Assembly (NCBI RefSeq): GCF_020360975.1
Contig: NW_025408673.1
Span: 1,984,001-2,048,000 of the forward strand
Length of the DNA: 64,000 nucleotides
Direction of reading: 5' to 3'
Source: Hirsutella rhossiliensis
Lineage: Eukaryota > Ascomycota > Sordariomycetes > Hypocreales > Ophiocordycipitaceae
Positions 12,176 through 23,114 of this stretch are shown piece after piece. The first letter of the stretch is position 1. Each line of letters begins with the position of its first letter. Made by a program: the position numbers and the translations under genes. Below the pieces are notes generated by a model. It had not been told where the DNA came from. It saw only the letters and a program-made list of their open reading frames with translations, and did no database searches.

Positions 12176-13082
12176 CAGCCCAGGCAGTGACTCCCCGTCG
12201 TCGACAGAGGTCTGGGCTCGGGGTGGGGGCCTCTGAGCTGATGCCGAGAGGCGCCGATATAACCAAAGGCGAGCCAAGCCCGGGCGAGCAGACGGGGGGA
12301 AAAGCAAGCAAACGTCAAGAAGCGAGAGCGCGCTGCTTGGCGCGCTTCATCCTGGCCCCCCCCGTCGCTCCACCACTTCTACCAGCGCGCCGGAGAGGGC
12401 TGTATGTAAGTCAGACGATGCAGGTACAGACCGTACCGCAATCAGTCCAGCCATGTATGTACATCTCGCATGTGCACCATGGCTGCGCGCAGGGGCGCCG
12501 AGGTTGGGTTGGCCAACGGCGAGACAGGAATGTGCCCGGGGAGAAAAGCAACAAAAAAAAGACAAGAGACGGTCAAGGATGGAGAGAATGAGGGGAAATG
12601 TAATTAAAAATGCGCGTCGCGAGAGACAGGACACGCCAACGCCGTCCGCATGCGTGCGTGACTGCCCGCCGCAGTAGCCCATCAGATAACAGCGGCGCTA
12701 GGGCGCCTGGCCTTGCACCGAATAGGCAATGCGCGTGGTGCCTGTCGTGCGTGGTTTGCTGAGGCAAGAGATAATACCGACCTAAAACCCAGGGCACCTG
12801 ATGCCTGGGTAGGCCCTGATAGGAGGAACAACTGCGGGTAGGAGGAACTGTAAGTTAGGTACTTACGCAGCGGGACTGTACAGCAGGTACGCGGCGGCGA
12901 TGGCTGCTACCTTGGCTCCCCGCCAAATGCGGCAGCCGCATGCCTCTCTGGCTAGCTCCCTGCTTGTACCTGGACCAGTTCCCGTCCCGGTGGCATGGGG
13001 CGGGATCGATCCAGGCACAGGAACAGGAACAAGGCAGGCCACAGGGACAAGTCACCGTGTCACTCGCGCACCCAAGACAGAC

Positions 13083-13101
13083 AGACACACACACACACAC
13101 A
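13083..13101. repeat. AC dinucleotide repeat
   Basis: Uninterrupted (AC)n tract. Confidence 0.9.
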
Positions 13102-14525
13102 CAACAGGTCAGCAGCAATCCTCCGTCGCTCCCTTGCTTTCCCCTTTGAGAGGCCCTTTCCTTTTTCTCCGCTGCCTTGTTCGTGTTCACTATTGCCCCT
13201 TCCCTCGTTGACGCCACTGCCGCCGCCGCCGCCGTCTCCTCGTCCTGACGGGCTTACCAGCATGTGCGGTTCCTGGCATGACCTTTGATGACCTTGTAGG
13301 TGAGATGACGGGGTGCTGCGACAGAAGAAATAAGAGACGCCTGACAAATACAGGCCACGCACCCAACGCCGCGGCGGCTTGCCAAGGGAGGGTGTATTCG
13401 TACTGTTGGGAATTCTGCATGGGTCACGATGCTGTAATTAGCGTTCAGTCATCCGAGGCCACCTCTCATCAGCCTCTGACCACATGGCCTCTTTGGGCAT
13501 CTCGCACCCGCCAGGATTTGCCTGTCTGTCGTGTGCGACGCCCGCCTCGTCCGCCAGGCCAGCCTGTCGATTCACACCCCCTGGCAACCCGACGTGCCCG
13601 GGTGTCGTGTTGTGCAACATGAAGCCGCCCCGAATACCCGGCTGCCTTTTTTCCCCCGTCTGACAGGACGCCTTGTGCCTTTGCAGCATGACATAGGGCA
13701 CACACGGCACATCTATTTCTATGCATTCAGTACACCAGAGCGTGACAAGTGACAGGCGGCATGGACTGTGCAAGGCGCCCAGGGGTCCTCTCCTCTGCTC
13801 GCGTCCAACGTGGTTTGCAGCGACAAGACACGGCGACATATTTTCGAGAGCATAATAGAAGTGGCTTGTCAGCGGCCACGATGTTTCTGACCTCTATGCC
13901 GCATGCGGCCAATCCTCCACACCGGCAAGCCCCCAAGCGAGGGGAGTGTGGGGGCGTGGGCGCGGGCGTGTGCCATTCATTACTCACGAGCTGCGGAGAG
14001 AGCTTCACTTCTGGCCATTTTCTTGGCAGGAGGGAAAGAAGTCAAGGATGAAAGCAAAAGGAATTTAAATCTACGGCCCTCATCCTTCTTTCCGTCGCCT
14101 GTCGGCCGTGAGCCTTGTCCGTGAGCCTTGTCCGCAACCAGAGCCTTGTTTCGCAACATGGACTGGACACAGAGAGGCTGTGTGTTTCGTCAACGAGTCG
14201 TCGGTTGGTTGGCTCTGGGCCAGTTTACGTGCATGGCATGACGGCGAGTGTGTGCCTGCAGAGTGCGTCTCTTCCCCCTTTGCTCTCTGTCAATGTCGTC
14301 TCTCCCTCCATTCATGTGGCTCGGATCATCGTCACTGTCGTCATTCGGGCTCGCACAGGCAAGGGGGTGCTGAGGTGGCATCGCGACACAATGCATGTGT
14401 GTATGTTTATGTTGACCATGAGAGGGATAACAGGAGGATTGGTTACACCAGCAGGGACGAGGTCGCATGGAGGACAACCCATCACATCATACTGCTACGC
14501 ATACAGCGAGGGCACTGGACGAGCG

Positions 14526-14810
14526 AGTGTGTGAGTGTGAGTGTGAGTGTGAGTGTGTGAGTGTGTGTGACGGCGTGCACGTAAGAAGATGCGAGTTGCG
14601 AGTGATCGGCGAGCTTGTTTCGTGTGCACGGATCAAAGAAAAGACTGGAGGAGGACGGGCGGACGGAAGAACAGAGGATAGGGTGGGGGGTGGATGGGCG
14701 GGAGCCGGACATGGATGGGCAGGCACAGAGAGATGGAGATTGGAGTGCGTACAGTACAGATGAGCGAGAGAGAAAGAGAGAGAGAGGGAGAGAGAGTGAG
14801 AGAGAGGGGA
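14526..14810. repeat. GTGTGA and GA-rich tracts
   Basis: A GTGTGA-type tract at about 14526-14570 and a purine GA/GAGG tract at about 14765-14810, separated by purine-rich spacer. Confidence 0.85.
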
Positions 14811-14936
14811 GACGGGATCGCGATGGATCATGGATCTGCCCGCCCCAGATACTTGGTCGTGTTTCAGCCGGGCCCCCCCCCAATCGTCACCTTGCGCGGC
14901 CGCATGTACCTTGACCCATGCGTTCACACTCACATT

Positions 14937-15055
14937 CACGAGTGTTGACACTCGAGTTTGAATCTAGATAGCAAGACCGAATTCACATGCACTCACTCAC
15001 ACACGAGTGTCGACGCTCGAGTTTGAATCTAGGTAGATGGCAAGACCGCATTCAC
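14937..15055 (+). repeat. two tandem copies of a unit carrying a 16-bp palindrome
   Basis: Copy 1 starts at 14937 and copy 2 at 15002. Both begin CACGAGTGT, contain a near-perfect palindrome (CGAGTGTTGACACTCG in copy 1, CGAGTGTCGACGCTCG in copy 2), then share AGTTTGAATCTAG and GCAAGACCG, and end in ATTCAC. The copies differ by several substitutions and a 4-base insertion (GTAGATGG against ATAG), so the duplication is not recent. The palindrome is retained despite changes on both arms. Confidence 0.85.
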
Positions 15056-15695
15056 GCACGTCTCGATGCGGGCGATGCGAGCCTCTGCATTCCAGCAGGC
15101 GTCGCGGGGCATGCATGGTGCCTGGCCTAGCACGCCGCTGCAGCACCTCTTCTTCCGGGCGCCGTCGCATGCGTCCCGTCCGCTAACACTCGCTGTGCCT
15201 GCGGGGGGAGAGAGAGCGGCAGCCTCAGGGCAAAGACGCAGCAGAAGCGACGACGCCTGGGGGCCGGCGCACCTGATTTGCCTCGGGCTAGACACCCAGG
15301 CCCGCTGACCAACCGCAGCCGAGCAGCGACGCTTGCCTCACCGCATCGGTTGCTACAACTCAGGCCAGCATGCATATCAGAGGTAAAACCGGGCACAGAT
15401 TAGACTTCTGCATCCCATTTCAGCGGTCCATGGGCGCTGGTGCCCGCATGCACCCGTCTATCGCGCACCCTCTCTCCTCTCTCGGCCTCTTTTTTTTCGA
15501 CGGCAACGGGGGAATCGACGGGATACGGATGTTAGTGCACGCAGATACGCTCTTTACGTAGCTATGATGTTATGTGCTGGGGGATCTGCTCCCCTTTTGG
15601 GACGGCCGTCTGGTCAAGTGACGACGACCAGGAGCCGGGGGGGGGAGTGAGAGCGAGAGGGGTGAGGGAGGGGGTGAAGTGAGAGTGCGAGAGCG

Positions 15696-15714
15696 AAGAG
15701 AGAGAGAGAGAGAG
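15696..15714. repeat. AG dinucleotide repeat
   Basis: Uninterrupted (AG)n tract. Confidence 0.9.
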
Positions 15715-16229
15715 TGGGTGGTGTGGACAGCAGCAGCCTCGTCGTCCCCATCCGTCGGCTTTCTTAATAATAACCGTAACCTGCCATTGACCGTTTCCAC
15801 ACACACACGCCTCTCTCTTGCCCTCCGGCCGGCTATTGCAAGCCTCGTAGGAGCGAAAAAAAAAAGCAAGAGAAAAGGACTTGTAACAGGCTGTCAACCT
15901 TGTTTCTGGCCTTACTTTCGCACCCCGGTACGTACCGCTCTATGTATATCGCCCACCCCACCACCACAACCCCGAGTCCCCCTCCCCGTGCGGCTGCCAC
16001 CTAGCAGTACGTACTCGGATACCTTGCCAGGGTACAGTATCCCCAACTTACACACCTCCTCCTCCATACATACATATAGACAACGCCCGCTCCGCCCACT
16101 TGCGGCTGCTTCTTCTTCACCGCCAGCTCATCCGCCCCCGGCAACCTCTGTCTTTTTATATTATACATCTCCTACCCCCGTGCTTGAGACGCTCGTTTAC
16201 ATATACCATCATCATCCGCCTCTTTTCCC

Positions 16230-16446
16230 ATCATCATCATCATCATCATCATCATCGTCTTCCTCTCTCCTCTCTCCTCTCTCACACACGCACACACTCA
16301 GCTTGCCATACATCTCCAAGCTCATCAACATTATACATACGGGGCCCATATAGCTTCTTGGTTGCCCCCCCAGCTTCCAACCGACGGCTTCTCACGCCGA
16401 AAAGCATTCTCGGTTCTACACCACCATCACCACCACCACCACCACC
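16230..16446 (+). repeat. ATC run and CAC run in the probable 5' leader of the next gene
   Basis: An (ATC)9-like run at about 16230-16257 and a CAC/CCA run at about 16421-16446 that ends right at the ATG at 16447. Both probably lie in the 5' untranslated leader of the downstream gene. Confidence 0.7.
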
Positions 16447-17295
16447 ATGCACGTCCTCGGCCACAGCTTCAGCCAACGGCGCAAGACGTGCAAGCCCCGC
16501 GACCTCCACATCCGCAAAATCTCCTTCTCCGGCAGCTCCCTGTCCTCGGGCAGCTCGTTCTCCTCCTCCATGTCCGCCGCTTCCATGTCCTCGTCGTCCA
16601 TCTCGGCCCCCTCAACCGCCGCCTCCTCCTCCTCCTCCTCCCTCTCTCCGCCCAACTCGGCCTCGACCGCCCGCGGGCCCCGTTCCAGCCGCTCCGCCGC
16701 CGGCCTCGACCCCCTGGCCCTGCACCCGACCTTTCAACCGCCGCCTCGCCTCTGCGACCGGCCGCTCCTCAGCAGTCCCGAGCCCCGCCGCTTCGATGAG
16801 TCGACGACCTTTTTCCTCGACGACGACGAGGAGAGCATCATCGACCCCTGCGGCTCCTACGTGCGCCATGACGAGGCCGTGAGCCCCGTGGTCGAGGCCA
16901 AGATGATGGAGCCCGACGACTACTTTGGCGTCCAGTTCACAAGGCGCCCTGCGATGCCCCGGTCTCGCTGGTCTGAGTCGACCGTCGCCACCGTCGAGAG
17001 CACCACGCCATCCGACGACGACGACACGGTCCACGGCTCCGAGGAAGACGACGCGGACCGCGATGTCGTCGACGATGTCATCGGCCACTACTACTACCAG
17101 CCGACTAAGCCGCTGGACGGCCACCAGTCGATGCCCAACTTTAGCCACAAGCGAGACACGATCCCCAAGCGCCCCCCCATCAAGACACTCGACAGCCTCG
17201 AGGACTTTATCAAGCGTGGCGGCTGGAAGCGACGCGGCATTGTCTTCCACCAGGAGGACGTCGACAGCGGCGGCGACACAATTAACCTCTTCTGA
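16447..17295 (+). CDS. serine-rich hypothetical protein, acidic middle, conserved-looking C-terminus
   Basis: Intronless frame of 282 aa with strong third-position C/G. The N-terminus is basic (RRKTCKPRDLHIRKISFSG), residues about 28-80 are almost pure Ser/Ala, residues about 115-215 are acidic with DDDEES and PSDDDD pieces, and the C-terminal 50 residues are more complex (RPPIKTLDSLEDFIKRGGWK), which is the part most likely to be conserved. No catalytic domain, signal peptide or membrane segment is visible. I do not recognise a named family. The very long upstream interval is typical of regulated genes, but that is inference. Confidence 0.75.
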   Translation: MHVLGHSFSQRRKTCKPRDLHIRKISFSGSSLSSGSSFSSSMSAASMSSSSISAPSTAASSSSSSLSPPNSASTARGPRSSRSAAGLDPLALHPTFQPPPRLCDRPLLSSPEPRRFDESTTFFLDDDEESIIDPCGSYVRHDEAVSPVVEAKMMEPDDYFGVQFTRRPAMPRSRWSESTVATVESTTPSDDDDTVHGSEEDDADRDVVDDVIGHYYYQPTKPLDGHQSMPNFSHKRDTIPKRPPIKTLDSLEDFIKRGGWKRRGIVFHQEDVDSGGDTINLF

Positions 17296-19621
17296 TCTCG
17301 CGGTGCAAAAGTCCCTTGGGACATTGTGGCCCTCTCCACCCTCTACTTTCGACCACTATTACTACCTGGCTCTCATATACGCCACCTTCCCTCCACGACC
17401 AGGGCTCAGCCGACAGACCCCGTACATCCTCGACCATGACGTCGATTCGTGTTATTTTTTTCTCTCAGCGTGTCATTTTTTTGGATCAAAATTGGGACTC
17501 AACAGTTGGGCGGGCCGGCGTTTGGAATCAGAGCCTCTGGCATGCATTTACACCATTATACCACGCAACAGTGTCGTTGCGACGAGCAAGCAGTCTTGCT
17601 CTTTTCTTCCCTGTCCATGCTCGAGGCAAAGTTGTATCGTCTTGTAATGACGGCTACCGACAACAGAGGGCATCGGTCAAGAAGCCGTGCCTGGCTATTG
17701 ATTGTCACACACACACCTCTCTCTTCCATTTCTTTGCCCAGTCTCAAATCTAGTCGTCGTATAGACAGACACCAACAATTGAAAGCATCAGCAGGCCCTA
17801 TCCTTGAGGCTTGCCGAGGAAAAACCATCTTAGTCCCCTTTTCGCAGGCGTAGCTCTCGTGTCTGATACGAGCTTTTTTCCCGCTGAATGCCAACTGCCA
17901 CGAGGCTCCATCCGAGTGCATGGTAGCTGCGCCAAGGCCGGTGGGCGCATGACGCGGGCGGAATTAACGAACGGGGTTCGCGAACGGACTAGTGTTGGGC
18001 CCGTCTAGCGCGAGTGATGCAATTCTGACGGCTGCTCTCGGCGCTCAGACGCCTCGGAACTCCGACGCGGACCCTGAATGGCTGACGAAACCACGTTTAT
18101 TTAATGAGAGTCTTAGACAGCAGGGTATGGTCAAGTGGGCCTGGGCCGGTCCAGTCCCTCTCGACGGGCGCGACATGACTGGCTCGGGCCACGGGCTTGG
18201 CTCGCTTCTCCGGGCTCCGTCATGACGCTTTCTTCACGCTGGCGCGGGCAAGGAAGGGCCTCGAGAACGGAAAAGGAAGCAATTCCACCGACGGCGACGC
18301 AGATCAGGTGGCGGAAAGGGACCGAGGGGTGCGAAGCCTCTCGGCCCGGACAATCGCACGCACGGGCAGCGAGGGACGTGAGACGACGGGCGGCCATCTG
18401 GCCATGCTCGATGACGGAGCAGCGTTTCAAGAGGCGCGAGCGAACACGAGAGACGTAGGGCTGTGCTGGGTTTTTTTGCTGGGAAACCCGATGTGGATTA
18501 AATATAGCAACGCAACCAGGCTCCAGTCATCCGTTTATCCACCTTCCTCTCAGAGCACGAGAAGCGGTAGCTTGGTAGCGTGTCAATAAACAGGCACATA
18601 TAGCAAGGCTATGCCGGGATCTTGTGCTTATTTGCCCTCGTCTCGCCCCGAGGGCCTCGCACTCGTGAGTCCACGTGGCGCGTCATCTCACGAGAAGAGG
18701 AAGAAGAAAAACGACAGTGGGCATTGGTAAGCAGAAAACACGCAGCAAAGGGGAGGAGGCGAGGAATGAGGGCTGGTTTCGGGCTGGAATGTGTGCCTGA
18801 GGGAGACAATTGCCTGCTCTTGTCGGCGGGATGGAATGCGTGGTCGTGTCTCTCGTCTCTTTCACGCACTATTCACACGCAACGCTGTTTAACTTAGAGA
18901 GAGCATGTCTCGAGATATGAATGACGACAATGAGGTCATTGTTCTCTCCTCCAGGCTCTCCCTTGTGATATGTGATATCGGGGAGCGCGCGTGCTATTCC
19001 ATCTTTGCCCAATCACAACCCACTGAGCGGAAACCTCACCAAGGGAGACGTGACTGAGACGCCCACGGAAGAGCAAAAGAGGCAAAGTCTTGGCGTCGAT
19101 GGATTTCGGGCACGGGGCCGCCGATGGGGCCGGGGGTTCGGGGGTGGTCGCGCTCTTGCTCACTCCTCGCCCCTGTTTCTTTTTTGTGATTCCAGGCACG
19201 GCTCGGCTCCTGCATATAAGTTGCATTTCTGAACGGGGGGCGATTGCTTTTTCCTTGCCTCTTCTTTCTTGGCGCAGCTCCGGCTGAGAAGCTCGATTTG
19301 GTTACCGCTCTTCACGCGTGCACGGCTGTTGGCGAGACGGCAAAGTCTTGGCAGGCTCTCTGCGCAAGTGAGAGCTCCGTTATCTCGTTCTGATGAAATG
19401 ACTACATCCATAATCGTCAATCTGTCATACAGTGCCCATCCGACGAAAGCGGCTCCAGAGCTTCATCCCGTCTGCCCAGCCATGTACAAGAGTATCCGCG
19501 TATATGGTCAAATGTGCACAGAATCAGGCCCGGGCCCCCATCGTCCCGCGTGCTGTAAGTAACAAGTTTGCTGTAAATGCCCACTCCTAAATGGTTCTGT
19601 ACATGTTCATGCTCCCAGCCG
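17296..19621. other. intergenic, convergent 3' ends
   Basis: About 2.3 kb between the 3' end of the serine-rich gene and the 3' end of the next (minus-strand) gene. It probably contains both 3' untranslated regions. Open frames are short and show no consistent coding bias or recognisable protein. No RNA gene or transposon seen. Confidence 0.5.
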
Positions 19622-20299
19622 CTACCACAGCCTCCGCTGGTAGTAGACGGGCTGGTCACCCGCCTGCGCCAGCCGCCGGATCTCGTCCTTGATCATCCGC
19701 CGCCGCTCCGCCCGCGTCACGGGGATCCGGCTGTTCTTGAGCGGGTCCGGGTGCTCGACCCCCCACGACTTGGCCGCCACCTGCGCCTGGAGCTGCTGCA
19801 CCACAGCGCGCTGCTTCTCCGTGGCAACCGCCTGCTTGTCGTCAGTCTCGCGCTTCTGCTGCTGCTGCTGCTGCTGCTCATCGTGCCCGGCGGCGACAGC
19901 GTCGTCTTCCAGACTCGTCTGCTGGGTAACCACCACCACCGCCGCCACCGCCTGCTCCATCTCCCTCGCCTCGCGCGCCGCCTCGCTCTCCACCAGCACG
20001 ACGCTGCCGTCGGCCAGCTCCGTCGTCGACGTGCGGAAGCGGTCCGGCAGGTGCGCCTTGGGCGAGGGCCGCGACTCGCGCGGGCGGATGGCGGCACGCA
20101 GGTCGCGCAGCGTGCGCTGCTGGATGGCGTAGCCGCTGAGGAAGAGGGCCAGCGTGCACAGGATCACTGGGCGCCGCGAGTCAGCCCCGGGGTCGTCGTC
20201 TACCGCGCGTCTTGCCGTGGTGGAAGTCTCCTGCAACGTACCGATGATCATGGAGGCGAGCACCGAGACCTCGGACGAGGTGAGGACGGCTCTGCGCAT
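19622..20299 (-). CDS. small N-terminally anchored membrane protein, unknown function
   Basis: Exon 1 is 20242-20299 and exon 2 is 19622-20166; splicing (GTACGT donor, CCCAG acceptor) joins the two halves of one hydrophobic segment, ASMIIVILCTLALFLSGYAI, at residues about 15-34, which the unspliced frame would break. The product is 200 aa: a single membrane pass near the N-terminus, then a long soluble part with a seven-glutamine run (a CTG/CAG repeat at about 19858-19880), heptad-like Ala/Glu/Gln helices and a basic C-terminus RAERRRMIKDEIRRLAQ. I do not recognise a family. Either organellar or ER membrane is possible. It shares a 283-bp divergent promoter with PRP38. Confidence 0.8.
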   Translation of the reverse strand: MRRAVLTSSEVSVLASMIIGTLQETSTTARRAVDDDPGADSRRPVILCTLALFLSGYAIQQRTLRDLRAAIRPRESRPSPKAHLPDRFRTSTTELADGSVVLVESEAAREAREMEQAVAAVVVVTQQTSLEDDAVAAGHDEQQQQQQQKRETDDKQAVATEKQRAVVQQLQAQVAAKSWGVEHPDPLKNSRIPVTRAERRRMIKDEIRRLAQAGDQPVYYQRRLW

Positions 20300-20582
20300 G
20301 GTTGGCGGGTGATGATGGGGCGGAGAGTGAAGCTGCGGCTGGTAGCGCTGCGAGGAGAGTCTTCTTTCATGTCTCCCGACAACTCTGCAAACGACCGCCG
20401 CGAACGCCCTGGCTGGCTGGCCCTCGTGGTCCTACAACGACCCGAGTGGGTGGCGCATGCGGCCCGCGTTGGCACAGCAACAATCTTATCGCCCCGCCAC
20501 CAACCCCCAGGCTTCTTTCGACCGCGAGGCAAATCGTCATCTTCGTCCTCTTCCTATGCGCATGCCGGCCGCCGCCTCCACC
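20300..20582. promoter_or_regulatory. divergent promoter, membrane protein / PRP38
   Basis: Only 283 bp separate the two start codons, so the core promoters must be shared or adjacent. Confidence 0.6.
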
Positions 20583-21335
20583 ATGCCTCGACCCAATGAC
20601 GACGTCGTCCACGCCGACGCCCGGCGCTTCCTCGACGACCGCGGCACCACGGCGGCCCTCGCGCCCAACGGCCTTAACCCGGCCATGATCATGGAAAAGG
20701 CCGTCAAGGACCGCATCGTCGACTCCTACTTTTACAAGGAGCAGTGCTTCGCCCTCAACGAGGCCGACGTCGTCGACCGCGTCGTCGAGCACGTCTCCTT
20801 TGTCGGCGGCACCCACGGCGCCGCCCAGAAGCCCAGCCCCTTCCTGTGCCTGGCCTTCAAGCTGCTCGAGCTCGGCCCCAGCGACGCCATCCTGCGCGAG
20901 TACCTGGCCCACGGCGGCGAGCACTTCAAGTACCTCCGCGCCCTGGCCTGCTTCTACGTCCGCCTCACCCGCCAGGCAAAGGACGTGTACCAGACGCTCG
21001 AGCCCTTTCTCGAGGACCGCCGCAAGCTGCGCCGCAAGGGCAGGGCCGGCACCTCGCTGACGTACGTCGACGACTTTGTCGACGACTTGCTCACCCGCGA
21101 TCGCATATGCGCGACGAGCCTGTGGAAGATGCCCAAGCGCGAGATCCTCGAGGACCTGGAGTTGCTCGAGCCTAGGGTCAGTCTTCTGGGCGACTTGGAT
21201 GACTTGCTGGACGAGGATGACGACGACGAGGGACCCGCCACGCCACTCGGTGAAGATTTTCACGACCTCGGAGACCACGGAACTGGCCTCGAGAAGAATC
21301 GGGAAGAAAAGCCATCTACGGGCTCTAGAGCCTAG
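20583..21335 (+). CDS. PRP38: pre-mRNA splicing factor PRP38
   Basis: Tri-snRNP component needed for spliceosome activation. Intronless, 250 aa from the ATG at 20583; the frame is open upstream to 20457 but that part is not family-like, whereas the family begins soon after MPRPNDD. Diagnostic blocks are LAPNGLNPAMIMEKAVKDRI, DSYFYKEQCFALNEADVVDR, PFLCLAFKLLELGP, GEHFKYLRALACFYVRLTR, RKLRRKGRAGTSLTYVD and ATSLWKMPKREILEDLE, covering the whole helical Prp38 domain (residues about 20-205). The C-terminus is acidic (DLLDEDDDDE) and short, without the long RS tail of animal orthologues. Confidence 0.97.
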   Translation: MPRPNDDVVHADARRFLDDRGTTAALAPNGLNPAMIMEKAVKDRIVDSYFYKEQCFALNEADVVDRVVEHVSFVGGTHGAAQKPSPFLCLAFKLLELGPSDAILREYLAHGGEHFKYLRALACFYVRLTRQAKDVYQTLEPFLEDRRKLRRKGRAGTSLTYVDDFVDDLLTRDRICATSLWKMPKREILEDLELLEPRVSLLGDLDDLLDEDDDDEGPATPLGEDFHDLGDHGTGLEKNREEKPSTGSRA

Positions 21336-21502
21336 GACCCAACCAAAGCAAAGTCGTACATTATGTGCATCGTCTCTTCGAAAGTTTTCCCCGCGCATCC
21401 ATGGAATGTACACTTCTCTTCGCGACACCGCTCGACCGTCTCGTCTCATCTCTACACGTCAAGTCACCTGTATAAATACACACATATCCACCTCCGCACG
21501 TC

Positions 21503-23114
21503 TCACTCACCCCGCGGGCCCGCCATGAGCGCCTTGAGTCGCTCCGCCATGGCCAACAGCCGCCGGTCATCCCAAAACTGGCCGACGAGCTGCAGCCCAG
21601 CAGGCAGCCGGGTCTCGGCCGCGGGCACGGGCAGGCTGACGGCGGGCAAGCCGGCCAGGCTGGCGGGCACGGTGAAGACGTCGTTCATGTAGGCATCGAG
21701 GCTGCTCCTCTGCAGCACGTCGGCGAGGCGCGGCGGAAACGAGGGCGTCGTGGCCGAGAGCAAAAAGTCGACCTGCGGCGGGCCACGCTTGTCGGCCAGC
21801 AGCGTGTGCTCGGGCATGTCGCAGAGGTCAAACTGCGCGCCGTCGCCGCCGCCGTCACACAGCGGGTTGGCCAGCCGGAAGACGCGGTCGAAGTCGCGGC
21901 GGATGAGGCGCCGGACGCGCTGCGCCTGGACAAAGTAGTTGTCGATGGCGGCGGAGCTGAGGCTGTAGGTGCCGAGGAGGATGCGGCGCTTGACCTCGTC
22001 GCCGAAGCCGACGCCGCGCGTCTCCGAGTAGAGCGTGTGGCCGGCGCCGTCGCCGCGGCTCTCGGGGGGCCGGACGCCGTAGCGCACGCCGTCGTACTTG
22101 GCGAGGTTGGACGAGGCCTCGGCGGCGGCGATGACGTAGTACGCGCACAGGGCCTCCCTGGTCGACGGCAGGGACACGGGCACAACGGTGGCGCCCGCCG
22201 ACTCGAGCGCCGAGGCCGCCGCCGCCCAGGTCGCGCGTATGACGGGATCTAGCTCGGCAATGTTGTACTCGAGCGGGATGCCGACCGTCAGCTGTGAGTT
22301 GTCGCCCAGGGTCGGGGGGCAGGCCGCGGCGCAGCGCCGGCGCGTGGCCGACGACAGCGAGGTCGGGTCGTTGGGGTCGTGCTCCTGGTCGAGCTCGCCG
22401 TCGGCGAGTAGGCGCAGGATGGGCCGCGCCCCACGGGCAATGAGGCCGACCGTGTCGAGCGAGTTGGCGTAGGGGAAGACGCCGAAGCGGGAGAGCATGC
22501 CGTAGCTGGGGCGGTAGCCGACGGCGCCCGTGTACGAGGCCGGCAAGCGGATGGAGCCGCCCGTGTCGGTACCCAGGGCAATGTCGGCGTCGCCCAGCAT
22601 GACGGCGACGGCGCTGCCCCCCGAGCTGCCGCCGGCCGAGATGGGCTCGTCGTCGTTGGCCGAGAGCGGGTTGCGGACGGGGCCGTGGATCGAGTTTGTC
22701 GAGTGGGAACCCATGCCAAACTCGTCCATGTTGGTCTTGCCGACGACCTCTGCGCCGCGGGCGCGCAGCTGCCGCACAATGGTGGCCTCAAAGGGCGAGG
22801 CATGGCCGACGAGGATGCGGGAGGCGCATTGCGTGGGGAACTCGTCCGTGGCAATGTTGTCCTTGACGGCGAGCCGGAAGGGCGTGGCGCCGGCGAGCAG
22901 CGGCGGCGGAGGAACCGTGGGCTCGAGCTTGCCTGGGTCTGGGGTCAGCGGATGGCGCTGTGGCTTTGTAGAGGAGTGGCGGACCGCTGTCGACAAAGTG
23001 GTTGAAGCCCGACGAGCGTCGGCGTTGTGGCTGTTGGAGAGCTTGCCGCAGAGCCGGGACCCCTCGAATGCTGCCGGGCTGGAGATTCGAGCGGCGCGCG
23101 CATGCCGCCCTCAT
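21503..23114 (-). CDS. HER2: mitochondrial glutamyl-tRNA(Gln) amidotransferase subunit A
   Basis: Amidase subunit of mitochondrial GatFAB/GatCAB, which converts Glu-tRNA(Gln) to Gln-tRNA(Gln). The amidase-signature region shows the catalytic Lys (RLAVKDNIA), the cis-Ser/Ser loop (ISAGGSSGGSAVAV) and TDTGGSIRLPASYTGAVGYR, with YGMLSRFGVFPYANSLDTVG after it. The large frame alone begins without a presequence. A better model starts at 23114 with an Arg-rich, Ser-rich leader typical of mitochondrial import, exon 1 22985-23114, a 46-nt intron (GTCCGC donor, CTGACCCCAG end) and exon 2 21503-22938; it is in frame and gives 521 aa. Exon 1 also supplies FNHFV, which matches the NAFV position just before the amidase domain in this family. 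The short intron and weak donor are the uncertain part. Confidence 0.9.

Larger units (their letters stand above)
6822..16446. other. 9.6-kb gene-poor, microsatellite-rich interval
   Basis: I see no gene I can support here. Composition stays GC-rich, so this is not AT-rich repeat-decayed DNA. Short open frames on both strands are low-complexity (Pro/His/Arg/Gly runs) or random-looking. It holds many simple repeats (listed separately), a duplicated palindromic unit at 14937-15055, and GTAC-rich clusters near 11615-11690 and 12125-12175. No tRNA-like B-box was found by eye. The length is several times the usual spacing in such genomes, so it may carry the long regulatory region or leader of the gene at 16447, non-coding transcripts, or both. 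Confidence 0.6.

Noticed and set aside
11782..12318. 178-codon minus-strand frame with Arg/Ala runs
   Set aside because: Produced by the GGC run and GTAC-type repeats; no protein-like continuity.
20367..21449. 360-codon minus-strand frame
   Set aside because: Exact antisense of PRP38; its sequence is the mirror of GC-rich codons and has no family of its own.
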